Assembly (NCBI GenBank): GCA_030426805.1
Contig: JAUHXU010000002.1
Coordinates: 1,054,001-1,118,000, forward strand
Origin: a bacterium
GTDB lineage: Bacteria; Planctomycetota; JAFGQW01
Reading direction: 5' to 3'
Length of the DNA stretch: 64,000 nt
The notes beneath the pieces are model-generated. The model was given only the letters and a program-made list of their open reading frames with translations. It made no database searches and was not told the DNA's origin. The translations under genes and the position numbers were made by a program. Shown in pieces: positions 33,269-43,384 of the stretch. Each line of letters starts with the position of its first letter. The first letter of the stretch is position 1.

Positions 33269-34435
33269 ATGACCGACCGAACCGACTCCCCCGATCGCGA
33301 CGTATTGCACTGGCATCTCGAGCGCGGCCACGGCCGCGGCCTCGAGTTGCTGCGCGTCGCCGACCCCGCCGACGCGGCCGATGCCGTCGAGGCGATCTGC
33401 TGCCGTGAGACGCGTTGGGATGCCGACGCCGAGGACCGCACGTTCTACTTCGCCAAGGCGCTCGCGATCGCCGACGACCGCGCGCTCGAGGAGCGGGTGC
33501 TCGACCGGTGGGAGCGCGAGCTCGTGTGGTCGTATCGCGGCCCGTGGTCGGAGGTCGGGCTCGTGCTCGCGGGGCGCGGCAACCCGCGTGCGATGGAGCT
33601 GATCGAAGCCGAGTCGCGTCGCGACGCGCTCGCGTTCGGCCCCGGAGCGCCGGCGCTGCCCGAGGGGTTGACCGACGCCGCCGAGTGGCTCGACGCGATT
33701 CGCGAGGATCCGCGGCTGCGGGTCGGTGCCGGACTTCGGCTCGCGACAGTCACGAAGCCCGACGACTTGCCGAAGTTGCGGCGCGCCCTCGCCGACCGCG
33801 AGTGCCGCCACCTGCAGGAAGCCGTCGCGGTCGCCTACTCGCGCACCGCGGACGACGACGCGCGCGAGTGGCTGCTCGACACGCTGTCGTTCGAGGATTC
33901 CGAACGCACGTTCTGGTGGTGGCAGGCGCTGTCCGGCCAGCGACCGAGCACGCGCAGCCGCGACGCTGCGCGCCGCGCGCTCGCCGACGCCGACACGCGC
34001 ACGGCCGACCTCGCGTGGATCCTCCGCGTGCTCGAGCGCAACCGACAGCCCGGCGACGAGGCGCTGCTCGCCGGCGGTGTGCGCCGCGGGCTCGTCGAGG
34101 GGGCCGAGGACGCGGTCTCGGTCGGCATCGCCGCATTCGCCCGCGCGTTCGATCCCGCGTTCGCCCCGGTGACCGTGCAGGTGCTCGGCGCGTCGGCGTT
34201 CGGGCACAACCGCCGCGATGCGCTCGCACTCGCCGTGGAGCACGGGATCCCGATCGCGTCCCGGGACGTCGAGGCGCTGCTCGAGGACGCCGACGACGAC
34301 TGCCGTCGCGCCGCACTCGCGATCGTCGACGCGGACTCGGCGCCGCGCCTTCGCGCGCTCGCTGCAGACGATGCCGACGATCCGTCGTTTCGTGCGGCCG
34401 TCGCCGAGCGGATGCGCGAACTCGACGTCGACTGA
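33269..34435 (+). CDS. HEAT-like repeat protein of unknown function
   Basis: 388 residues, acidic, all-helical, no signal or membrane segment. Repeats of about 30-40 residues with Ala/Leu/Arg patterns (RVGAGLRLATVTKPDDL, HLQEAVAVAYSRT, CRRAALAIVDADSAPRLRAL) suggest HEAT-type solenoid. A protein-protein scaffold role is a guess. The gene converges on the VWA gene. Confidence 0.6.
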   Translation: MTDRTDSPDRDVLHWHLERGHGRGLELLRVADPADAADAVEAICCRETRWDADAEDRTFYFAKALAIADDRALEERVLDRWERELVWSYRGPWSEVGLVLAGRGNPRAMELIEAESRRDALAFGPGAPALPEGLTDAAEWLDAIREDPRLRVGAGLRLATVTKPDDLPKLRRALADRECRHLQEAVAVAYSRTADDDAREWLLDTLSFEDSERTFWWWQALSGQRPSTRSRDAARRALADADTRTADLAWILRVLERNRQPGDEALLAGGVRRGLVEGAEDAVSVGIAAFARAFDPAFAPVTVQVLGASAFGHNRRDALALAVEHGIPIASRDVEALLEDADDDCRRAALAIVDADSAPRLRALAADDADDPSFRAAVAERMRELDVD

Positions 34436-34440
34436 CGCCG

Positions 34441-36945
34441 CTACGACGCGAGTCGGCGAATGCCGATCTCGATCGCGAACAGCAGCGGCGCGAGCAGCAG
34501 CAGGTAGGGCGGCATCGGTTCGTCGCGCGTCCGGCCCGGTTCGCCGGGCCACGGCCCCCGCACGAGCCGCGGCAGCGGGCGCGCGTCGAGGACCCGTTCG
34601 AGTCGGGCGATGCCGAACGGATCGGTGCCGGTGCGATCGAGCTCCGGTGCATGGACCCGACCGGCGCGTTCGTCTCGCGTCGCCGTCGGCGCCGCGCGAC
34701 CGACGAAGCGAACCGTCTCGGCGACGACCGACGAGAACGACGGCCATTCGACCCACGACGGGCTCCACGCGCCCCCGCCGTCGAACGAGAATGCCGCGAC
34801 GTGGCCGAGCCCGAATCGTCCGGTCGTGATCACCGGCGTCCCCGCGTCGGTCTCCGCCGCGATCCACGCGAGCTGGCGCGCCTCCGCGCGGTCCACACCG
34901 TGCAAGGGCGGCAGCGGGTCGATCGCCGGGGCGAGCAGCGGGTGGGGCTGGGCGCGCCGCACCGGAATCGGGTCGCGCTTGGGCGGCATCGGGTCGGCCT
35001 GGCCGCCGTCGTCGGTCGGTCGGTCCGGTGGGGGCGTCCGATCGGGCGTGGGCGTGGCGTCGACTTCGGGGAGGCTCTTCGGGTCGACGTCGGGCACGTC
35101 GGTCTTGTCGTCGCCGATTCGCGTCAGCAGGGCGTCGACCTCGAGCGTGAAGATCTCCGGGATTTCGCGCGGGGCGACCTGGGCGTGCAGCCCGCGTTCG
35201 CGGCCGTTCCACCGGACGAGCTTCGCGAGAAACGGCGTCTCGGCGTCGGCGCCGATCGCGACCGCGGTGACGGTGATCTTCCGATCGACCATGCGACCCA
35301 TCAGGTCCTCGAACTTCGCCTCGAGGTTGAGTTCGTGGTCGAGCCGCGAGCCGTCGGTGAGCAGAATCACGTGCTTCACCCGCGCGCGCTCGTCGGCCAG
35401 GGCCTGCATCGCCGCGCGCAGCGGCGGCAGGAACGCCGTGCCGCCGCCGGCCCGGATCGATGCGATGCGTCGCGCGATCTCGGTCCGCCTCGTGCCGACC
35501 GGGCCGATTGGCACGATCGTCGCGACCTCGGCGTTGAAGCCGATCACGCCGATGCGGTCGTGCGGCCGGAGCTTCTCCGCGGCCGCGATCGCGGCCTCGC
35601 GCGCGTAGGCGATCGCCGCGATCGAGTCGCCGCGGTCTTTCTGCTTCATGCTGCCGGACGCGTCGATGAGCAGCATCATCGCGATCGTCGACGACGGGCC
35701 GTCGGACTTCTTGACGACCGGGTCGCGGTCGGGCACCTCCGGCGGGTCCGGATCCTCGGCCTCTTCCGGCTTCTCGGGTGTGGGCGGCGGTGGCGGCGGC
35801 AGTGGCCGCAACGGCAGCAGTTCGTCGATCGGCGTCTCGGCCCACCCGTAGAGCCCGTCGCCGGACGGGCCACCGAACACGACGAGACCGCCGCCGCGGT
35901 CGACGAACGTGCGGATCGACACGAGTGCCGCGGCCGACGGTCGCGATTCGCGGTTGCGCAGCACGACGGCGCGCACCCCGTCGAGAACGCCCGGCGCGAC
36001 GTCGGGTGCGACCGTGCAGACGATGCCCTGCGCCTCGAGCGCGGCCTTGATCGGTCCACCGTCGCGCGCCGGGTCGTCGACGATCAACACCCGCGGCGCC
36101 GCGCCGACCGTCAGGCGCGACACGAGTGCGTTGTTGCGCGGCTCGCGGTCGTCGTCGCACGCGAAGTCGACGCGCAGCGTGTAGTCGCCGGCGGCGAGTG
36201 GCCCGAGCTCGAGGGTGACGAATGCATCGGTGACGCCGTCGAGTCGCAGCGGTTGCGGCGGGATCTCGACGCCGAGGCCGTGCACGCGGACGGTCCCTGC
36301 GACCGGTCGGTCGGTCGCGTAGCGGGCTTCGACCACGAAGCGTTCGCCGGCGTCGATGCGGCCGGGAAGGCGGAGCGCGCGCGCGCGCGGATCGGGCGCG
36401 CCTCGTGCGCCGGGACTCGCGTGGTAGACGTCCGCGGCGGTCGCCCCGAGAGTCGGCCAATCCCGCGCGAGGAGGTGGCGCGAGAACCGACCGTCGGTCA
36501 GGACGACGATCCGGTTGCGCCGATCCGGTCGAATCGCCTCGCGGGCGCGGCCGAGCGCGCGCTGGGGTGCGCTCGCATCGGTGTCGGACGCGCCGTCGTC
36601 GGCGAACGGGATCTCGACCACGGACGCGTCGGCATCGTCGAGCGCCGCGAGTCGCGCGATCAGCGCGTCGTCCGCCTCGGTCGATGCGTCGCGACTCGCG
36701 CTGCGGTCGCGGACGACGATCCAGCGGACCGGGTCGTGGTAGGGCACGCGGGCGTAAGGTGCCGCCAGCGTGACCAGCAGCGCCGTCGCGACGATCGCGC
36801 GCAACAGCGCCGTGACGAACCGGGGCCGGGCCGCGAGTGGCGCCCGGGATCGCCACGCCAGCCCGAACGATGCGATCCACACGAGCGGCACGAGGTAGAG
36901 CACGGCCGGGTTCTCGAACCCGGCGAGGTTGAGTTTCTCGAGCAC
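34441..36945 (-). CDS. VWA/amidotransferase-like membrane protein
   Basis: 834 residues. Two N-terminal membrane helices (about 15-58) and one C-terminal helix (last 20). Between them lie a Ca/Mg-site VWA-type segment early on (RWIVVRDRSASRD), a beta-rich region, a class I amidotransferase-like fold (around 285-375, VLIVDDPARD then GGGLVVFGGPSGDGL) and a canonical VWA domain with MIDAS LLIDASGSM (about residue 421). A Pro/Asp-rich linker precedes a last amidotransferase-like strand block (VITTGRFGLGHVAAFSFDGGG). This is the layout of the BatA-like/YfbK group in Planctomycetes. The GTG start at 36945 is the best supported. Its role in the envelope is unknown. Confidence 0.75.
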   Translation of the reverse strand: MLEKLNLAGFENPAVLYLVPLVWIASFGLAWRSRAPLAARPRFVTALLRAIVATALLVTLAAPYARVPYHDPVRWIVVRDRSASRDASTEADDALIARLAALDDADASVVEIPFADDGASDTDASAPQRALGRAREAIRPDRRNRIVVLTDGRFSRHLLARDWPTLGATAADVYHASPGARGAPDPRARALRLPGRIDAGERFVVEARYATDRPVAGTVRVHGLGVEIPPQPLRLDGVTDAFVTLELGPLAAGDYTLRVDFACDDDREPRNNALVSRLTVGAAPRVLIVDDPARDGGPIKAALEAQGIVCTVAPDVAPGVLDGVRAVVLRNRESRPSAAALVSIRTFVDRGGGLVVFGGPSGDGLYGWAETPIDELLPLRPLPPPPPPTPEKPEEAEDPDPPEVPDRDPVVKKSDGPSSTIAMMLLIDASGSMKQKDRGDSIAAIAYAREAAIAAAEKLRPHDRIGVIGFNAEVATIVPIGPVGTRRTEIARRIASIRAGGGTAFLPPLRAAMQALADERARVKHVILLTDGSRLDHELNLEAKFEDLMGRMVDRKITVTAVAIGADAETPFLAKLVRWNGRERGLHAQVAPREIPEIFTLEVDALLTRIGDDKTDVPDVDPKSLPEVDATPTPDRTPPPDRPTDDGGQADPMPPKRDPIPVRRAQPHPLLAPAIDPLPPLHGVDRAEARQLAWIAAETDAGTPVITTGRFGLGHVAAFSFDGGGAWSPSWVEWPSFSSVVAETVRFVGRAAPTATRDERAGRVHAPELDRTGTDPFGIARLERVLDARPLPRLVRGPWPGEPGRTRDEPMPPYLLLLAPLLFAIEIGIRRLAS

Positions 36946-37057
36946 CGCGCCTACATTGCTCCGACTTCGCGTTCGGCCGTCGCTCGGGAGAGACCCGCTC
37001 GATTGCCGATGAACCGAGCGTGGATGATACCAGCCCAATCGGCAGGCGGGTGATGCG

Positions 37058-37888
37058 ATGACCGAACTCGACGGCGTGCTGCTCGGACTCGTGCAGGGAC
37101 TCACGGAGTTTCTGCCGGTGTCCAGCTCCGGCCACCTCGCGCTCGCGCACCACGCGCTCGGCTTCGACGAGCCGAAACTGTCGACCGAGGTCATGCTCCA
37201 CGCCGGCACGCTGCTGGCGATCCTCGTCGCGTTTCGCGTCGACCTCTGGAACGTCGTCTGCGGCGTCGTGCGCGGCGCCGGCCGCGCCGTGCGCGGAGAC
37301 CTGGCGGGCGCGTGGCGCGACGACGACCACTTCCGGCTCGGCGTGCTCGTCGCGCTCGGCACGGTGCCCGTCGCGATCGCCGGCCTGGCGATCAAGGACA
37401 GCGTCGAAGCGCTCGGTGCGCGCCCGGCGATCGTCGGGTTGATCCTCGTCGCCAACGGCATCGCGCTCGTCGCGAGTCGGTGGCTCCGCGGGGGGGAGCA
37501 GACGCTGCGGTCGATCGCGCTGCGCACCGCGCTGTTCGTCGGCGTGCTGCAGATCGCGGCGCTGCTGCCGGGCATCTCGCGCTCGGGCACGACGATCCTC
37601 GCCGGCCTCGCCGCCGGCCTCGGTCGCGACGCCGCGGGACGCTTCTCGTTTCTCCTCGCGATCCCGGCGGTGTTCGGTGCGACCGTGCTCGAGGTCGTCG
37701 ATCTCGTGACGAGCGACGCGCCGGCCGACCCGATGCCGGCGGTGCTGATCGGCACCGCGGTCGCCGCGGTGAGCGGCTACGGAGCGATCCTCGTCCTGAT
37801 GCGCCTCGTGCGCGGCGGGCGGCTGTGGGTGTTCGGGCCCTACTGTATCGTGCTCGGCGCGATCGCCGCGATCACGATTTGGGCTTGA
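37058..37888 (+). CDS. uppP: Undecaprenyl-diphosphatase
   Basis: 276 residues, integral membrane. Dephosphorylates undecaprenyl pyrophosphate to regenerate the lipid carrier for peptidoglycan and other polymers. Motif 1 is GLTEFLPVSSSGHL (about residues 14-27) and motif 2 is PGISRSG (171-177), with the Arg/His of BacA-type active sites. About eight helices. It lies divergent from the VWA gene. Its last 17 bases overlap the convergent NPCBM gene. Confidence 0.95.
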   Translation: MTELDGVLLGLVQGLTEFLPVSSSGHLALAHHALGFDEPKLSTEVMLHAGTLLAILVAFRVDLWNVVCGVVRGAGRAVRGDLAGAWRDDDHFRLGVLVALGTVPVAIAGLAIKDSVEALGARPAIVGLILVANGIALVASRWLRGGEQTLRSIALRTALFVGVLQIAALLPGISRSGTTILAGLAAGLGRDAAGRFSFLLAIPAVFGATVLEVVDLVTSDAPADPMPAVLIGTAVAAVSGYGAILVLMRLVRGGRLWVFGPYCIVLGAIAAITIWA

Positions 37889-39092
37889 GCAACAGCGGCA
37901 TCACCCAGTCGGCCCGGTCGCCGGCGTGGCTGTCGTCGCCGAACTCCACGACGAGCTCGAGCGTCTTCGCCCCGGTGAGGTCGATCGGCGGCAGCCGGCG
38001 CGCCGGCTCGAGGCCGCGCACGAGCGGACTCCGGTAGCGCTCCTCGCCGTCGACCTTGACGACGAAGACGACCGCGCCCTTCGCGCGCATCCGCCGCACC
38101 TCGTCGTCGATGCCGATCCACGAGCGAAACGACGCGAACCGGCCGCCGAGGTCGTAGCGCAGCGCACAGTAGGCGTGGACACCGAGCCCCTTGGGGTAGG
38201 TGACGCCGCCGATGCGCAGCGGTCGTCCGTCGGTCGTCCGGTCGCGGCCGTGGCGCCACACCGTGCCGGGCCAGTAGGCGCGTTCTTCGACCGCGGCGGG
38301 CTCGAGGTCGGACGCGAAGACGAAGTCGCCGCCTCGGAAGTAGACCGTGCGCACGTGGCGCAGCGCGACCGTGACCGGCGCGCGCGACAGCGGCGTGCGC
38401 AGCGTCAGCGAGTCGGCCGCCAGCGCGGTGATCTCGCCGGCGATCCGCGTCCCGTCGGCGCCGAGGACGACCGCGTGAAACGCCGGCAATGGGTCGGGTT
38501 TTTCCGGCTGCCCGAACGCGATCGCGACGACTTCGGACATCCGCAACGGCACCTCGCCGAGCGCGGTTTCGAGGAGGATGCGCCGCGGGCCGATCGTGTC
38601 GACCGTACCGGCCACGCGGTCGACCGTCTCCTTGCCGCGGCGGAACACGACGTCGCGCGTGCCGTCGGGCACGATCGGCGGGATGTCGCGCAGCCCGGAC
38701 TCGGCGCCGGGAAAGCGCAGCGTGCGGATGAACTCGATCGGCACGGTGACCGACGGCAGCGTCGAGCCGCCGATGACGATGCCGTCGTCGTTCTCGTCGC
38801 GGATCAAGCCGAAGACGGTGTCGCCGCCGGCGAGTTCGAGGCGCATCGGGTGGGTCGCCGCGCGGGCATCGGGAAACGACAGCGTCACGACCTCGCGCGC
38901 CGGCAACTCGACCGTCTCGCCGCCGTCGAGGGTCACCCGCAACGCGGGCGCCGGGGTCACGCCGGTCAGATGGCCGCGCAGGGGCGCGTCGGCGGTGATC
39001 GTCGTCACGATGACGGGGATGTCGCTCGCCATTGCGGGCGCGGTGGCCAGCCCGAGGGCGAGCACGGCGAACAGGACGGGTTTCAGGGCCAT
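37872..39092 (-). CDS. Exported NPCBM-domain protein
   Basis: 406 residues. Signal peptide ending AMASD (about 1-23). Several beta-sandwich-like repeats follow (VTLDGGETVELPAREVVTLSFPD, MRLELAGGDTVFGLI, and the VIPI/VPLR blocks), then a C-terminal NPCBM domain from about residue 265 (YPKGLGVHAYCALRYDLGG, DVE-type DDEVRRMRAKGAVVF, VDGEERYRSPLV). NPCBM domains bind glycans in secreted hydrolases. No catalytic domain is present here, so it is a binding or scaffold protein. Divergent from der. Confidence 0.75.
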   Translation of the reverse strand: MALKPVLFAVLALGLATAPAMASDIPVIVTTITADAPLRGHLTGVTPAPALRVTLDGGETVELPAREVVTLSFPDARAATHPMRLELAGGDTVFGLIRDENDDGIVIGGSTLPSVTVPIEFIRTLRFPGAESGLRDIPPIVPDGTRDVVFRRGKETVDRVAGTVDTIGPRRILLETALGEVPLRMSEVVAIAFGQPEKPDPLPAFHAVVLGADGTRIAGEITALAADSLTLRTPLSRAPVTVALRHVRTVYFRGGDFVFASDLEPAAVEERAYWPGTVWRHGRDRTTDGRPLRIGGVTYPKGLGVHAYCALRYDLGGRFASFRSWIGIDDEVRRMRAKGAVVFVVKVDGEERYRSPLVRGLEPARRLPPIDLTGAKTLELVVEFGDDSHAGDRADWVMPLLLKPKS

Positions 39093-39233
39093 CGGTCTCC
39101 TCCCACGGCACATCGTGCGGCGCGGCGCGGGGGGCGTCAACGGGGTGGCCGGACGCAGCGGTTGGGGTCCGGCGCCGATGCGCCTAAGAGATGTCGTGCC
39201 CCGTCGCCCACCATTGTCCTTGGAACCCAGCCC

Positions 39234-40634
39234 GTGTCGACTGCCGAACAACCGCCTTCCGTCGCGATCGTCGGCCGACCCAACGTCGGCAAGTCCTCGC
39301 TGCTGAACCGTCTCGCCGGGCGACGCATCTCGATCGTCGACGCGATGAGCGGGGTCACGCGTGATCGCGTCACGACGACGATCGACGTCGACGGTCGGAC
39401 GATCGAGATCGTCGACACCGGGGGGATCGGCATCGTCGACGAGCACGCGCTCGAACCCGAGGTCGAGCACCAGATCGAGATCGCCGTCGGCACGTCGGAC
39501 CTGATCCTGTTCGTCGTCGATGTGCGCGAGGGGGTCGCGCCGCTCGACGAGGAGGTCGCACGGCGGTTGCGCCGCGAGAAGCGCCCGGTGCTGCTGGTCG
39601 CGAACAAGGCCGACACCGATCGCACCGCCGAGGTGGGGGCCGGGGAGTTCCACGGGCTCGGGTTCGGCGAGCCGATCCCGATCAGCGCCCAGCACGGTCG
39701 CGGGATTCCGGAACTCCTCGAGCAGGTGCTCGAGCAACTGCCGGTGCGCGACGTGGCGCCCGATCCGAACGCAGCGACGCGGCTCAGCCTCGCGTTCATC
39801 GGGCGGCAGAACGTCGGCAAGTCGTCGCTGCTCAATCGCCTCGCGAAGGCCGATCGCGTCATCGTCAGCGAGGTGGCCGGTACGACGCGCGACTCGGTCG
39901 ACCTGCGGTTCGAGATGGGCGGCCACCACTACGTCGCGATCGATACCGCGGGGATGAAGAAGAAGGGGCGGACGAAACGCGCCGTCGACTTCTTCAGCCA
40001 GGTGCGCACCGAGCGGAGCATCCGCCGCGCCGACGTCTGTTTCCTGCTGATCGACGCGACGCAGCGGCTGTCGATGGTGGACAAGAACCTCGCCGCCTAC
40101 GTCCGCGAACACGCCAAGCCGGTCGTGATCGTCGTCAACAAGTGGGATCTCGCCCGGGAAACGACGACGCCGGCGCAGTATGAGCGCTATCTCCGCGACG
40201 GCCTCCGGAGCCTCGGCTTCGCACCGATCGCGATCATTTCCGCGAAGACCGGGTTCAACGTCGCCGGCCTGCTCGACCTCGCGCGCGACCTGCAGCGCCA
40301 GGCGAGTCAGCGCGTGACGACGGCCGCCGTCAACAAGGTGCTCGAGTCGGCGCGCGAGCGGCATCTGCCACGCTCGAAGAAATCGAAAGAGCCGAAGGTC
40401 TACTACGGCACGCAGGTCGACGTCTGCCCGCCGACGTTCTCGTTGTTCGTCAACGACCCGTCGCTGTTCCACGACTGGTTCACCCGCTACTTCGAGAACC
40501 GGCTCCGTGACGCGTTCGACTTCGCCGAAGTGCCGCTCCGCATCCAGTTCCGACCGCGCGGCGGGCGCGGCGGCGGCGGCGGCACCGACGGGGCCCGCCC
40601 CTTCGACGACGACGACGCCGATCCGGCAGGGTGA
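39234..40634 (+). CDS. der: Ribosome biogenesis GTPase Der
   Basis: 466 residues with two GTPase domains in tandem. G1 motifs are GRPNVGKSS and GRQNVGKSS, G3 motifs DTGG and DTAG, and G4 motifs NKAD and NKWD. The KH-like C-terminal domain is followed by a Gly/Arg and Asp-rich tail. Der is required for 50S subunit maturation. The GTG at 39234 is in frame with the family start (VSTAEQPPSVAIVG). An upstream in-frame stretch is not part of the family. Confidence 0.95.
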   Translation: MSTAEQPPSVAIVGRPNVGKSSLLNRLAGRRISIVDAMSGVTRDRVTTTIDVDGRTIEIVDTGGIGIVDEHALEPEVEHQIEIAVGTSDLILFVVDVREGVAPLDEEVARRLRREKRPVLLVANKADTDRTAEVGAGEFHGLGFGEPIPISAQHGRGIPELLEQVLEQLPVRDVAPDPNAATRLSLAFIGRQNVGKSSLLNRLAKADRVIVSEVAGTTRDSVDLRFEMGGHHYVAIDTAGMKKKGRTKRAVDFFSQVRTERSIRRADVCFLLIDATQRLSMVDKNLAAYVREHAKPVVIVVNKWDLARETTTPAQYERYLRDGLRSLGFAPIAIISAKTGFNVAGLLDLARDLQRQASQRVTTAAVNKVLESARERHLPRSKKSKEPKVYYGTQVDVCPPTFSLFVNDPSLFHDWFTRYFENRLRDAFDFAEVPLRIQFRPRGGRGGGGGTDGARPFDDDDADPAG

Positions 40635-40658
40635 CGCGCCCGCGATCGCGGATACAAT
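40631..40658 (+). promoter_or_regulatory. Candidate promoter for the exporter-propeller operon
   Basis: GTGACG (40631-40636), 16-base spacer, TACAAT (40653-40658). It overlaps the der stop. A ribosome site GAGGGAGG follows at 40671, with the GTG start at 40687. Confidence 0.5.
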
Positions 40659-40686
40659 GCTCGCGTTGCCGAGGGAGGGCCGTGCG

Positions 40687-41606
<920 letters not shown>

Positions 41607-41610
<4 letters not shown>

Positions 41611-42488
41611 TCGGTCCGATCGTTCGATTCGCGCGCTGCGTGCGCGCCGAGTGGACCAAGGGTGTCCGGCAGCGCTTGCCGTGGGTCGGGCTCGTCGTCG
41701 TCGCGGCGGCGGCGGCGCTCGCGCCATGGGCGGCGGCGTCGATCGACCAGGGGGCGAGCGGCCCGGCGCGGCTGCCCGACAACGCGTTCCGATTCGCGGC
41801 GGTCGGCCTGCAGTACGGCCTCGCGTTCGGCGGGCTCTTCGTCGTGCTCGTCGCGTCGCTCGCGATCGCGGCGGAGGCGGGACACGGCACGTGGAAGATG
41901 ATCCTCGTGCGCCCGGTCGCGCGCGGCGAGGTCGTCGCGGCGAAGGCGTTCGTCGCGCTCGGCTACGCGCTCGTCGTGCTCGCGGTCGTCGTCGTCGTCG
42001 CACTGGCGGTCGGCGGCGCGGTCGCGGACTACCGCGCGGTGATCGACCCGGAGTTCGACACGCCGGACGACCCCTACGTGTTCACCGAAGTGGAGGCGAT
42101 GTGGGAACACCTGTGGCGCGCCCTGTGGCTCGCGATCCCGGCACTGCTCGCGACCGCGGCGTTCGGCCTTGCGGCATCGGCGACGTTCGACGCACCGGGC
42201 GGTGCGGTGGGCGCCGGGATGATCGGCTTCTTCGCGCTCGGTGCGGCGCGCGTGCTGTTCGACGGACAGGACGCGGCCCGTTGGATCTTCATCCGGTTTC
42301 TCCCGACGGCGATCGACGACCGGAGTTACGTTCAGGTCATGAAGGCGACGGCCGAAGGGTTCAGCGACGCCGGGCGACACTGGCCCGACGACAACGCCTG
42401 GTGGGCGATCGTCGTGCCCGCTGCGTCGCTCGCGCTGCTGCTCGGCTACTGCTGGCTCCGCGTCCGCCGGCGGGCGGTGCTGTCGTGA
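41607..42488 (+). CDS. ABC-2 type permease
   Basis: 293 residues, six membrane helices. The coupling region is WKMILVRPVARGEV, and an outside loop of about 60 residues lies between helices 3 and 4 (DPEFDTPDDPYVFTEVEA, acidic, possibly metal-binding). ATGA overlap with the ATPase stop, so translation is coupled. Confidence 0.85.
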
Positions 42489-43384
42489 TCCGTTCCCTGT
42501 TCGTCGGCCTGGCGATCACGGCCGCGCTCGCGACCGGCGCGGCCGCGCAGGCCAAGGGGTTCCTCGGCGTCCGCGTCGAGGCGAACGCGGCCGAACTGGA
42601 GGACGTCGGCGAGCACGTCGGCGTGCGGATCGTCGAGGTCGTCGCGAACTCCCCGGCGCAGGCGGCCGGGCTGAAGACCGGCGACGTGATCGAGTCGGTC
42701 GGTGGCACGTCGTATCGCTGGCCGGACGCGTTTCACGCGGCGATCGATCGGTTGCCGCCCGGCGCGCCGGTTCGGCTCGAGGTCGTCCGCGACGACGTCG
42801 CCTTCACCGTCGACGTGACGCCGGTCGCGCGCACGCGTGCTCGCCCCGAGCACGTCGTCACCCACCTCGTCGACCGTGAGCGCATCGGCGTCCGGTTCGG
42901 CGTGCTGACGCGTGCCGAGGCGCGCGCGGCCGGGTTCCGCCCGTCGGAGGGCGTGCGCATCGCCGGGTTCTGGGGGCAGAGCCCCTGGGCGCGCGACGGC
43001 GTGCGTGCCGGCGACCTGCTGCACCGGATGAACGGGCGCCCCGTCCACGATCCGCGCGAGGTGATCCGGCGGGTGCGACTGCTGCCGGTCGGCGCGCCGG
43101 TCGAACTCGAACTCGTGCGCGCCGGCGCGAAGATCCGAGTGCGCAGCACCGTGTCGCGGCGGGCGCGTCGAACCGAGCGCGTACTCGTGCCGCTGCTGTT
43201 CAACTACCGCTCGCCGTCGGAGGAGGAGAGCGAGTGGGGCGTGCTATTCGACGTCTTCCAGACGCGCTTCAAGGATGGCCAGCGACGAACGAAGCTGTTC
43301 TGGATCATCTCGTGGACGACCGGCGAGGCGCAGTCGCTCCGCGAGGTCGACGTACCCGATGCCCCGGCCGGGAGCCCGCGATGA
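42485..43384 (+). CDS. Exported protein with two PDZ domains
   Basis: 299 residues. A signal peptide (LFVGLAITAALATGAAAQA) is followed by PDZ1 (about 22-115, carboxylate loop KGFLGVRVE then NSPAQAAGLKTGDVIESVGG) and PDZ2 (about 130-225, SEGVRIAGFWGQSPWARDG then RAGDLLHRMNG). A C-terminal block of about 60 residues (VLVPLLFNYRSPSEEESEW, KLFWIISWTTG) is unlike PDZ. No protease domain is present. PDZ domains recognise C-terminal peptides, so this may be an adaptor for the exporter or for the propellers that follow. GTGA overlap with the permease gene. Confidence 0.8.
   Translation: MIRSLFVGLAITAALATGAAAQAKGFLGVRVEANAAELEDVGEHVGVRIVEVVANSPAQAAGLKTGDVIESVGGTSYRWPDAFHAAIDRLPPGAPVRLEVVRDDVAFTVDVTPVARTRARPEHVVTHLVDRERIGVRFGVLTRAEARAAGFRPSEGVRIAGFWGQSPWARDGVRAGDLLHRMNGRPVHDPREVIRRVRLLPVGAPVELELVRAGAKIRVRSTVSRRARRTERVLVPLLFNYRSPSEEESEWGVLFDVFQTRFKDGQRRTKLFWIISWTTGEAQSLREVDVPDAPAGSPR

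Noticed and set aside
33170..37330. 1386-codon open frame on the minus strand
   Set aside because: It lies antisense or out of frame to the repeat protein, VWA and uppP genes. Arg/Pro/Ala-rich composition is typical of shadow frames in GC-rich DNA.
40657..40686. ATG at 40657 as start of the ABC ATPase
   Set aside because: It overlaps the candidate -10 element. The GTG at 40687 has a proper ribosome site and matches the family N-terminus.
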